From assembly GCA_917880885.1 (NCBI GenBank), contig OU862912.1, positions 49,649,117 to 49,713,116 of the forward strand: a stretch of 64,000 bases of DNA, given 5' to 3'. This document shows positions 13,681-22,838 of the stretch, piece after piece. The notes below the pieces were generated by a model. That model saw nothing but the letters and a program-made list of their open reading frames with translations, did not search any database and had not been told where the DNA came from. The position numbers and the translations under genes are program-made. The number at the start of each line of letters is the position of its first letter. Within the stretch, counting starts at the first letter, position 1. This DNA comes from Limnephilus marmoratus (Eukaryota > Arthropoda > Insecta > Trichoptera > Limnephilidae).

Positions 13681-13839
13681 AGTTTTTTTTTTTAAGAAAG
13701 ACAAACATTTATTTGAACATCTTCTACTACCGCCACAGTAAGCGGAAAATGTTACTTGCGTCATGAAGGAGGACTTAAGTCAGCCGAGGAACCGAACGCG
13801 TGAGCCCTGGGTGATGCCAACGCGATGCCAACTGAGCCA

Positions 13840-14257
13840 TTGCTCACCTACTGCGTGGCGGGCCGAATCGGGAGAGAATGGATGAGGGAGACCTTTGGAC
13901 CTCTCCAGCCGGACTCTCGACCCATCGCCTTGCACCGCAGTGGGATGGATTCGTACTTTCGTCACTCCTGAACACATTGACCCTCCAGATTCCTATCAAC
14001 CCCACATACTTTTTCCTTCCCAGAACTTGCACTCCTTCCTTTCCCTAAAAAAGACCCTCCACACAGCATTCCCATAGATGAGATAGGCCTTAAAGGATTT
14101 TTTTCCTCAGAGCCTCCTTCGTAAAACCAAACACGCTAACAAAGACACTTTTCCTTTCCCTAAAAAAAAGACCCTCCACATAACATCCCCAAAAATGATC
14201 TAGGCCCAGAAGGATTATTTTCCTCAGAGCCTCTTGAGTGGAGATAACGTAAAAAAA
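13840..14257 (+). mobile_element. SINE-like LINE derivative (copy 2) with doubled 3' end
   Basis: Positions 13,850-13,985 match the 5' leader of the 60-63 kb LINE closely, including CTGCGTGGCGGGCCG, CCTCTCCAGCCGGACTCTC and CATCGCCTTGCACCGCAGTG. The sequence then passes through CCTTCCTTTCCCTAAAAAAG straight into the LINE 3' UTR (GACCCTCCACACAGCAT and the AGGCC...CCTCAGAG hairpin). The 3' UTR occurs twice, at about 14,030-14,122 and 14,145-14,252, which suggests a second insertion into, or duplication of, the 3' end. No coding sequence remains. Confidence 0.8.
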
Positions 14258-14739
14258 TGGCAACAAGACACTAGATATATCTGTAGTGTTTAGACCTGAT
14301 TACAATAACTGGGAGCTTTGGCGCAGCCGAATAATTTCACTAGAGTACTTCAGGCTGAAAAAGTGTTTGTTGATTATAAAACAACAATAACAGCCGGTTT
14401 GGAAAAGTTTGTGTTTACGATTAAATAATAACCACACCGCCCTGTCAATGGTCGTACGGAGATGAATTTATAGCGCTCGCCATTAATTTCTTCCCACCCG
14501 TTGCATCATTCTGAATAATTTAATACCAAACAAAAGATACTCGTAATAACAAGAAATACCTAAATGTTATTCCTCACGGAGAATAATGTTAATGTAGGTC
14601 ATTCTGAAGGTGATATTATTCATATCAGTTGGTCAATAAGCAATTACGTGCATAATCAGTTTATTGCACTTGATAGTATATGACATCGCGTGGAGTTACC
14701 TACTTTCTAACTAGTGATAAAACTACGATTTATATATAT
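14258..14739. other. Unassigned AT-rich sequence
   Basis: Nothing recognised. Confidence 0.5.
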
Positions 14740-15265
14740 ACTAGCCTACCCGGCCATACGTTGCTGTGGCTAACGAAACACAACGCCATTACCCAACCTT
14801 TATAAAATCCACACCACCCGTTTGCCAGCTGCCCGCTGCCTAAATTGAATATTTGAATTTATCGGCTTTTCTCTACTATAATAAGCATGTATTATACATA
14901 TAAACTAATTAACTCGCCACTAATTATACAATGCTTGCAATGCAACACTGGATATTTGAAAAGGGAAAATCAAATACCTACTTACTCTAGGACATCTATT
15001 GTCCAATTTCTTCCGTAGAACGAATTTCAAAAGTGACTATAGTACGGCCCGCCGCCAGCCGTTTGAAAACGCACAAAAATATGTTTTCTTTGAATTTCTC
15101 GGCTTTTCTCTAATATACTTTACATGTATTATACATATAATCATTCCTCTTCAATCACTCTATCTATTGGTGAAAACCGTATGAAAATCCGTTGCGCAGT
15201 TTAAAAGATTAACGCGTACATACATTTTGAGCGACTTCATTTTATACTACGTAATGATGATGATA
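14740..15265 (+). mobile_element. Dispersed insect repeat with TGATGATG tail
   Basis: It begins CTAGCCTACCCGG, contains the block TCGGCTTTTCTCTA followed by ATGTATTATACATATAA, then CACTCTATCTATTGG, AAAATCCGTTGCGCAGTT and GCGACTTCATTTTATACTAC, and ends AATGATGATGATATAT. This order matches a repeat common in insect genomes (from general knowledge, not a search). The TGATGATG end is like RTE tails and suggests mobilisation by RTE machinery. The TCGGCTTTTCTCTA block is present twice (14,822-14,905 and 15,058-15,143), so part of it has been duplicated. Confidence 0.6.
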
Positions 15266-16349
15266 TATATGTATACATATTTTTTTTTATAATTGTATTT
15301 TAACTGCCACTGTTATCCACGTAATATAATACCCACACACAGGCATCGCCGTTGTGGGATTTTTTTTGTTACTTATATTTTTTGTTATTATGTATTTACC
15401 TATATGTAAATGTACCAAAAAACTTTGCTAAAAAAAAAATTGTAATAAAAAAATAAAAATAATTAATTAGAAAACTGTTTAGTAAATAGCCTTCCTTTTT
15501 ATGGTGAATAATTGAGTTATTATTCCGTGTTACGCTTCCTTGTTCTTTAGTCAAAGTTTCGGACAGCGATAGTGTCATGATCAGGACAGACGTAAATGGG
15601 TTTTGACCGTGAAAATCTCAAATCATTTCGTGGGGTAGTTTGTACAACTATGTAACTCCGAAATCAGCGTTTTTGAGATACACACCAAGAGCGAACTTGT
15701 ATTTTTGAAATACACATCAAACATTATTTCCTTGTCCATTGATGTCACAAACAGAAAAGTGCTAACACATTGAAATCATCAAGTTATTTGAATATGTTGT
15801 GGGTATCTCCAAAAATCTGAATCGTTTAGTTCTATAATTAGGTAAATCTAGCTACCACGAGTGTTTATCCACGTTTCAATTAGGCAACTAGACTTAGCTT
15901 TGTAGCACTCAAATTTGCATTTTTGTAAGTAACCACTATGTAAGTTGTATAGTCTGTCAAAAAAGAGTAGAAAATATAAAAACTTGAACTACTAAATTTC
16001 TAGACTGGCAACACCAATTTAACTGTCAAATATTTTTTTGAAGTGCAATGACACTGAATGTATAGAACACAGTAAACCACATTTAAAAAAACATTTTTTC
16101 TTCATGACATAAAATGGATTAAAAGGTGATTTATAAAGCGATTTGCTTTAATTTAATTTAACATAAATTTGAATTTAACAATAGATAGAAAGGAAGAATC
16201 ACTAATGGTGAGTTTAGTAACACTTAATAGTGAGTTAAATATATTCAGATCTAAAATTAGAGACATGATCTAAAGCCCAGGCAACACTAGGTACTTTATC
16301 TAGTATTAAATAAATGTGAGCAATTCATTCCATTTTTGTAAATAAATAC
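15266..16349. other. Unassigned AT-rich sequence
   Basis: No gene or repeat recognised. Confidence 0.5.
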
Positions 16350-16430
16350 ATTTAAAAAAATCAGAGTGTGCAATTCACACGCGGTAGAAGTGAAACTAGA
16401 AAATTGCTAGATGTCGCTTTCTTTTTTTTG
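16350..16430 (+). repeat. Dispersed repeat family E (5' part)
   Basis: It contains CAGAGTGTGCAATTCACACG followed by CGGTAGAAGTGAAAC after an A-run. The same block occurs at 50,825-50,870 and 63,440-63,480. GTGTGCAATTCACAC is nearly palindromic. The class of the element is unknown. Confidence 0.5.
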
Positions 16431-16434
16431 CCTG

Positions 16435-16590
16435 TTTATTTTAAAGTGGTTTGAAGATTGAATATTGATTTAACAAAAATATATTTATTTATTGTTTGGA
16501 TTTGGTAGGATTCGAGCCTCCGTTCGCTAGATGTCTCTCTGGGCGCTGAGAGTCAGGCGCTTTACGCCGCTGCGCCATCGGAGGCTCGCG
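16435..16590 (-). mobile_element. SINE with tRNA-like head
   Basis: On the minus strand the head starts near 16,587 with GCCTCCGATGGCGCAGCGG. This contains an A-box-like TGGCGCAGCGG, and a B-box-like GGCTCGAATCC follows at 16,507-16,517. GCCTCCG and CGGAGGC can pair. The downstream body is AT-rich and uninformative. It is not a usable host tRNA because the acceptor does not close and there is extra sequence before the B box. Confidence 0.55.
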
Positions 16591-17185
16591 CGGAGTCGTG
16601 AATTTACCGCATTATATTAGAACCGAGGACCGGTCAAATAATAAATTTTCGATAATAAATTAAGGACCGGTCAAATAATACAGATAATCAATAACACGCA
16701 AATTTACGATTAAACCATACTTATCAGTATAAATATACAACAACTGAATTATTATATTCATTACCATCTTGTAATTCAGTTTCCCAGCAAAGGTCAAACA
16801 AGTCACTTGAGAACGAAGAGGACGAACGTAGATGACGCCCTTGCGAGCTCTCGCTGGGACTAGTTTATGTGCAGTCAATCACTCGTTAGGCTACGGTCAG
16901 TCAAAAAGATTTCGAATTTAGCGAGCTAATAGGGAAAATAATTTAAAGCAACGTGTTTTACATAGGCATCTCTTGAGAGGATTGTTGAATTAGATGTCAT
17001 CTGTAGGTTATATGCATTCATTTAACAATAATGACCGCAATAAAAAATGCATTGTGAACCTGTCGCGATATTCCCATTAGTCTATTATGCAAAATTAGCA
17101 TTCAAACAATTAGCCAGGCGTATTATTTATCATTTTGCATACAAAATGATACAGAAATATTCACATACCAGACGAGTACAAGCGT
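16591..17185. other. Unassigned AT-rich sequence
   Basis: AGGACCGGTCAAATAATA is repeated at about 16,627 and 16,663; otherwise nothing is recognised. Confidence 0.5.
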
Positions 17186-17189
17186 TTAA

Positions 17190-17832
17190 GGGCGTTTAAC
17201 CAGCCAGCGGTTGAAAATCCAGATTCTTACGATCGTACATGGCAGTTTCAGTGAGGAAGATTAATTATTCTCCGTACCAGCATTTAAAATTATAACTCAA
17301 TATCGATTTTATTTCATTCCAATTTAGCTTTAATTTATACATACATCCAAAAATGCTGAAAGGCGTGATGATAAAACTATTAAAATTGTGTACTTTTCGT
17401 AATTATTTTTTCATCATAAGTATTTATCATTTTTCAATAATGTCTAAGCAAAATAAGAATATCAAAAAATCTGAAATATATTGGTTTCGTGCGCAAATAA
17501 ATAAACAAACGGACCAATTTTCGTCAAGAAACACATGTACGTATATATTTTTTAATGATTTTATTTAAACTAAAATTAAAATTGTGAAACATGCGTTTAC
17601 CAGATAATGAATTAATTAATTTTACAAAATCTTTTTAAAAAATTTAACGACCTATGGTATAACCTTATTATACTAAAAATAAAAATTTTTTCTCAAAATT
17701 TAGCATTTACTAGGTAAATGAACAATTTTCGAAATCAATTTTTCGAAATCCAAATTTTTGTGGAAAAGAGTCAATACGTCTAAAATCTGATTTTAAAATG
17801 ACATCTTTCTGGTTTTCTCTGGTTATACCCTC
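17190..17832. mobile_element. TTAA-flanked element, family B (copy 1)
   Basis: TTAA flanks both ends (17,186-17,189 and 17,833-17,836). The termini are imperfect inverted repeats: GGGCGTTTAACCAG at the left and, reverse-complemented, GAGGGTATAACCAG at the right. The interior is AT-rich and non-coding. The whole element is matched in inverse orientation by 58,458-59,171, which is also TTAA-flanked. A TTAA duplication is the hallmark of piggyBac-type insertion, so I infer a non-autonomous piggyBac-like element. No transposase remnant is visible. Confidence 0.7.
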
Positions 17833-17977
17833 TTAAAGAGAACATAATAACATCACTCTAGTCTAATAACAAGATAATACTTACATACTTTATAATGAAC
17901 CTGGGGTTAATTGAAAGATAAATTATTATTGTTTAAAAGAAAGACCTAAACAGATTTGACCATTGACGATTGGTTGT

Positions 17978-18400
17978 ATTTTTACATTAGCTCCTCCTAG
18001 GAGGCCCTGAAGAAAAAAATTTCCCTCGAGCCCTGAGTCATGTTTGGAGATGTTTTGTGGAGAGTCTCCTTAGGTAAAGGAAGGAGAGGAAGTTCTGGGA
18101 AGAAAAAGGTACAAAGGGTGGGCAGGAATATGGGGGTCAGTGTGTCCAGCAGTCTCAATGCGGTACAGAGAGATGGGTCGAGAGACTGCTGAGAGTCAGC
18201 TGGGAAGGTCAAAAGATCTCCCTCAACCAGTCTTTCCCAATCCGGCCCGCGACACCGTAGGTGGGCAAAGGCATCCGCCGCCAAGATTAAGACAAAACTC
18301 ATCCGCTGGGCACCGCTGTTAAATCACCAAACGTAGCGAACCACTTGGAGTGATCTATAGCATGGGTGTTGGATATCCAATAAATAAAGCACCCGCCAAC
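17978..18400 (-). mobile_element. SINE-like LINE derivative (copy 3)
   Basis: Reading the minus strand from about 18,400, the 5' leader of the 60-63 kb LINE is recognisable: TATTGGATATCCAACACC, AGTGGTTCGCTACGTTTGG, GGCGG and CGCGGGCCGGATTGGGA. It continues without any coding sequence into the LINE 3' UTR hairpin and ends in TGTAAAAATAC at 17,978. The join lies at about 18,075-18,095 in the GGAAGGAGAGGAAG purine run. This is one of the most complete short copies. Confidence 0.8.
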
Positions 18401-18460
18401 CTAACTGATTCTCCTACGTACATTGAATAAACTATTTTATTATTTATTTATTTATTAAAG

Positions 18461-19062
18461 ATAAATGAAACAATTCAACTTTGTTTGAACCACTTATATA
18501 ATGAGTACATCCGACCGGTTTCAGAACAAACGTTCCTTCTGAAACCGGTCGGATTTACTCATTATATAAGTGGTTCAAACAAAGTTCATCATCATCATCA
18601 TCTTCTTCCCCTTATCCTATTCGGGTCGGGGACCCATTGCATCGACAAGGCTCCTGCATATGTCCCTGTCTTGTGCTGATTGTTCGGCCTCTGTCCATGG
18701 TAGCCCCATCCTCTCCTCACACAGTTTCTGGAGTTGCCTCGCCCAACTGTGTCTGGGGCGGCCCACTGGACGTCTACCCTCGGGAATCGCACTCAGTATC
18801 TTCCTCGGAATTCGGTCATCAGACATTCTTAGTACATGCCCCAGTCACCTCAGTTGCGATTTTTCTACGAAGAGTAGCAGTGGTTCAATGTTTAGATCAT
18901 CTCGGATCGTGGAGTTTCTTATATGATCCCATTTCGTAACCCCTGCCACTCCTCTTAAGTACCTCATTTCGGCAGCTTGGACTCTAGATCGTGTTCGTTC
19001 ATTTAGCATCCATGTCTGGTGGCCGTAAGTGAGCGTCAAACAAAGTTGAATTGTTTTATTTA
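18461..19062. mobile_element. Fold-back element interrupted by an RTE insertion
   Basis: The left arm 18,461-18,524 pairs almost perfectly with the right arm 18,539-18,586 continued at 19,048-19,062 after removing the RTE insertion; the loop 18,525-18,538 is 14 bp. The arms include ACCACTTATATAATGAGTA and CCGACCGGTTTCAG. The outer right part continues to about 19,105 (TAATGGATAACCACAAAG), and that portion recurs at about 46,015-46,085, so this belongs to a family. A transposon class cannot be assigned. Confidence 0.75.
18587..19035 (-). pseudogene. 5'-truncated RTE-type LINE 3' end inside fold-back element
   Basis: On the minus strand from about 19,035 the frame reads TYGHQTWMLNE, RVQAAEMRYLRGVAGVTKWD, then LRWLGHVLRMSDDRIPRKI except that the codon after LR is TGA, then GRRPVGRPRHSWARQ. 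It ends near 18,620. A single in-frame nonsense codon at about 18,840 is the only break in this stretch. It is the C-terminal region of an RTE-type ORF2; the reverse transcriptase core is absent. The 3' tail is (GATGAT)n at 18,587-18,602. A 12-bp duplication, TCAAACAAAGTT, flanks it at 18,575-18,586 and 19,036-19,047. Confidence 0.85.
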
Positions 19063-19105
19063 TCTATAATGGATAACCACAAAGTTATAGCTTCATTCAA
19101 AAATA

Positions 19106-20087
19106 TATATTTATTTATTGCGGTATTTTAAATAGGTACATAGTTATCTATGTCCTAATACAATCCTTATATATATATACATACACTTAAAATAACACAT
19201 TTATACCAAATCAATCACATATCTTCGCAATTTAATTTTAAATGCCTTTATGCTCTCTTCCAATTTTATTTCTTCTAGTAATTCTCCAAATATTTTCAAT
19301 GCTCCGTACATCAACGACTTTTGACTCTGTGTTTTTTTTCCTGAAGGGGAGTCTTAGTTCATTTCTTTTCCTCGTCTCATATGTATGTTTGCATTGTAGT
19401 TTATCAATTTATCTTTAAATACCCCACATTAAACTAATTATAATATGTTATAATTATTTATCTGTTACTTTCGTTTTACTTTATACTATTACGTTTATCG
19501 TTACATACAAATACCATAATATATCCTATGAATGAGATACAGCATTTTGATAACGTTTTATCTTCATTTCAACATTTAGCACAATCAGACGAGACCTAAA
19601 GAGTAAGGTGAAAAACAAAAGCAGGTATCTAAGAACCAGTATGTAAAGAATGAGCGAGACAAGTTAGTAAAATCTCCGAGAAGATCCTAAGATATTAAAG
19701 CAAAAGTGTTGCCGTGGAAGATTTCGGGGAAAGGGTAAATCTCCCACGAAAGGTCGCTAGCAAGATGAACGTAGGGAGGCGGGGAGACGTGGGGGCGGCC
19801 AAGGGCGAGGGAGGGGGTGGGTGACCTTGGGGGGTCGTGTGGTAGCGCCGTACACCCACCACCGAAACTCAGAACACAGCATGCCTCATAAATCCACCAT
19901 TCGAGGGGATGGGCTAAAATCGATATCGTTGCAGCCGAAATTTTGAGGAGATTCTACTAGGGGTGGAATATATTTATATAGCGAAGGGTGGGCTATAAAA
20001 TGATAATAAAAGTGTAACAAGGAGAGAGGGCTTGTAATGTAAACGTAAGTCAGAGAAGAATATACTATCAATACAGCTCTGAACGAA
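19106..20087. other. Unassigned sequence with a G-rich block
   Basis: No gene recognised. Positions 19,771-19,836 are strongly G-rich on the + strand, with several runs of three to six G, and could form a G-quadruplex. The role is unknown. Confidence 0.5.
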
Positions 20088-20210
20088 AAACTTCATTCAG
20101 AAATGAAAAGTTGCTCAAAGTGGCTTCAGCTATATTAGCAACCTGATCTGAATAGCCTAAAATTTACCAACCTTCCCTTACAACTTCCCATACATCTCTC
20201 AAACTGAAAA
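20088..20210 (+). mobile_element. SINE family S, fragment
   Basis: CATTCAGAAATGAAAAGTTG, then GTGGCTTCAGC and ACCTGATCTGAATAGCC match the body of the S family (compare 5875-5935). The head and tail are missing. Confidence 0.55.
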
Positions 20211-20389
20211 TAACTCCCTTTAATGTGGATTCAATACTTTCGACTCTAGGATATTGAATTGGATGATTCTCAGGTAGAAATCTTATGTGATCGCAAGCAA
20301 CCTTTTTAGACCATATAGTGCAGTAATCATCTTGATGTTACTAACTTTTTGAATTTGTCATAAGAAAAATAATCAATTTTCTAATTGTA

Positions 20390-20690
20390 ACGGTAAATGT
20401 AATGGTTCAACTCCATTATACGATCAAAACTAGAATACGCTTCTGCTGTTTGGGCGCATACCAGCAAAAACACACAGAACAAGTTCAAAAAAGTTTCTAA
20501 GGTATCTTTATATGAGAATATTGAGAATGCATGGTGAGTACCCACGATTCATGAATCACATGGATTTGCTCTCTTGGACGAGCTACTAAAGTCTCCAGTT
20601 TGGAAGGAATGAGGTTCTTTCAGTAACAGCATTTAAATATGAACTGTTTTGTTGACAGTCCATACCTCCAGAAACATTTTATAGTTTGTA
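20390..20690 (+). pseudogene. Jockey/CR1-like LINE remnant
   Basis: Reading across at least two frameshifts gives SIIRSKLEYASAVW, then YQQKHTEQVQK, then LRMHG and LDELLKSP. The (L/V)VRSKLEYAS.VW pattern followed by the VQK(R)FLR region is the conserved block just after the reverse transcriptase thumb in jockey/CR1-type LINEs. Everything upstream and downstream is gone. Stops and frameshifts make it a pseudogene. Confidence 0.6.
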
Positions 20691-20964
20691 GAGAACAACT
20701 ATAGCCAGGGGCGACACCACGATCTGCTATGTATTGTGCTAGCATTGGTGCTGACTGCTGACCCAGTGTAGCATGACAAGAGGTATGGGCTGCTAAATAT
20801 CTCCGAGTCTCTCGACAAATTACAAAAAAACTTAAAAATTAAATATATTTTTTTACTGATCCAATGGGTTGATTCTTAAAACACTGGTGAAGATTTTGTT
20901 TATATATTTTTATAATTTTAACTTACTAGACCTTAGCATTTTTTAAACGATTTTTTAAATTTTT

Positions 20965-21383
20965 TATAGTAATACCTCACAAGAGTCTCAGCTGCTCCCG
21001 TCTGGAGCCAGTGAGACTACGGCATCCCCAATTGGGATATGTTGTGAGGCTGAAGGTAGTGGGGAGGGGAAGGAGATGGGGAAGAGGAAGGTGGGGAAGT
21101 GTTTGGCTATTCTCTGGTCACCAAACACGGCTAACGCCATTTTAAGCAACTTTTCAATTTTGAATGGTGGTCTTACACCAGGGCGATACTGAGAGTAGCT
21201 TCCACTCTTATTATTAATATGTTATTATTGTGTTATTTCACAATTAATTCATTATTTTTAATGAATTAATTGTGAAATAACACAATTATTCAAATAAAAT
21301 TTATTTGCCCACGCCGGGATTCGATCGCGCGACCTTCAGATTGCGAATCAAGAGCGTCACCGCTGGAGCACGCCGGCCTAAAA
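20965..21383 (-). mobile_element. SINE family S, copy with inverted internal duplication
   Basis: On the minus strand the tRNA-like head (21,383-21,313) reads GGCCGGCGTGCTCCAGCGG, with a B box CGATCGAATCCCGGCG. Next comes the TGTGTTATTTCACAATTAAT block, then the TATCGCCCTGGTGTAAGACC body, ending at TACTATAAA near 20,965. The block at 21,260-21,286 is repeated in inverse orientation at 21,227-21,253 (27-bp arms, 6-bp loop), which is odd for a SINE and suggests a snap-back during copying. A C/T-rich expansion of the body lies at 21,050-21,105. Confidence 0.75.
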
Positions 21384-21423
21384 TCTATAAACAAACGAAT
21401 TAACATAACCTTCGATACACTCC

Positions 21424-21461
21424 ACCGCTGAAGCTTAACCGCTACACCACAGGGGCTGCCA
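21424..21461 (-). repeat. tRNA 5'-half-like fragment
   Basis: The minus strand reads GGCAGCCCCTGTGGTGTAGC then GGTTAAGC, an A-box region of a tRNA or SINE head. No B box follows, so it is a fragment only. Confidence 0.4.
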
Positions 21462-22029
21462 TCCATATAAACTTTTATTTGTTAAATCTTCCAGTTCCCG
21501 CAAAAAGCATTAAACATAATTCGATTTTATTAACAGTGAACAATGGCTGGACTCTAATCCATCCAGAGGTTATCATGATTATTGATCCGCAATATAGTCT
21601 TTTTCTAAACAATGATTGATCGAAGAACGTCTGCAGTCTGCAAACCTAATTGGGATTGATAAAAAAAACAATGCACTCAATTAAACAAACAATGCAGTAA
21701 TATCGACAAAGTCAATGCATCATTGGATGACTTTGAAAATAAACTAATCACTGGGGAGGTCATCAGCCCGAGGCCCGTGAAGGATAATCGAAAGTGACAC
21801 CTGCAACAACGCAGATAATCGGTACCGCTGATAACCGAATTCCACGCGAAATATAAATACACACTTTGATACAGTTATGTTATAAACCTTTATCTAAATC
21901 ATTGATTCCCAAAGTTGGAGACGACACGATGAAGAGATCCGCGGGGTATTGTTCTTCGGTAAAGGGACTATGGGGGAAATATGATGCTGAAAATCTTGGT
22001 CAACTGATACCTTTTCCATCTTTTCAAGT
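21462..22029. other. Unassigned AT-rich sequence
   Basis: Nothing recognised. Confidence 0.5.
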
Positions 22030-22325
22030 TATATCCTATTAATACCATTTCTTTTTATGTATCTTGCATTTTGTCATGTATTATTCATCACATTTAATTA
22101 GTCACCCGTAAATTTTGTAATTACTAACATACCTACTAGTTTATTTCTATGCAATTTACAACTTGGAAACTTACTCTTTTATTGTAATGCACTTTCATAT
22201 GATGTTTACTAGTTATATTTTTATAGTTTATCTTTTTATTTAAAAACTGTCTCTGTATTATAAACTTGTCATGTAAAAGTCCATCAGGGCGTTGAAAATT
22301 GATAAATAAAATAAAATAAATAAAT
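22030..22325 (+). mobile_element. LINE 3'-UTR fragment
   Basis: It ends ATGTAAAAGTCCATCAGGGC followed by an AATAAA-rich tail. The same ending, GTAAAAGCCCATCAGGGCGT plus (AATA)n, closes the LINE at 47,980-50,320 on the minus strand. The upstream boundary is approximate because the 3' UTR is AT-rich. Confidence 0.55.
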
Positions 22326-22838
22326 ATTATAAAGGCGAAAGTTTGTGTGGATGTATGGATGTTTGTTACGCTTTCACGCAAAAAATTGGACTTTAAAAAT
22401 TCTTTCACTTATAGAAAAGCTACATTATTTGCGAGTAATATAGGCTCTATATATTGGTAAAGCACTGGCGTTGTGAATAAGCTCTGGTGATATGAAATTA
22501 TTGTCCAGACGAAAAGCAAAGCGTTGCTTGGTAACTATAAGTAATTATTTGACGTGCGCTGTCATTTTGTTATTTGTTTAGGTTACTATGGAGATCCCTT
22601 TGATAGTTAAAATTATACTAATATTAGAAATGCGAAACTGCGCGTGTTTGAGTGTTACGCTTTAGTAGGTGGCACACGAGCTGTTTGAAAAATGAATGTA
22701 AAGGGTATGGAGGGGTTTTTGAGGGGGAGTGTGGGGGGGGAAGTGGAGTGGGGATAGGGAAGGTGGATGAGTGGCGGCGGAGTGGGAACCCCCCTAATAC
22801 TATGCGAGCGAAGCCGAGGGCAAAAGCTAGTATACTTA
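22326..22838 (-). mobile_element. Dispersed C/T-rich repeat, family R (copy 1)
   Basis: On the minus strand it begins TACTAGCTTTTGCCCTCGGC, has a C/T-rich tract (about 22,715-22,795, seen as GGGG runs on +), then GACGGAAAGC-like and CATAACGCCAGTGC-like blocks, ACAGCCTATATTACTCGC-like sequence and AAGCGTAACAAACATCCATA, ending near CTTTCGCCTTTATAATA. Two other copies lie at 25,420-25,750 and 45,684-46,238. It is non-coding. This type of repeat is widespread in moths and butterflies (general knowledge); its class is uncertain. Confidence 0.65.

Noticed and set aside
13780..14077. Open frames on both strands
   Set aside because: The segment is the leader of a LINE derivative, shared with other non-coding copies.
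18570..18939. Three + strand open frames of 64-118 codons
   Set aside because: They are antisense to the RTE C-terminal region, which has clear protein motifs.
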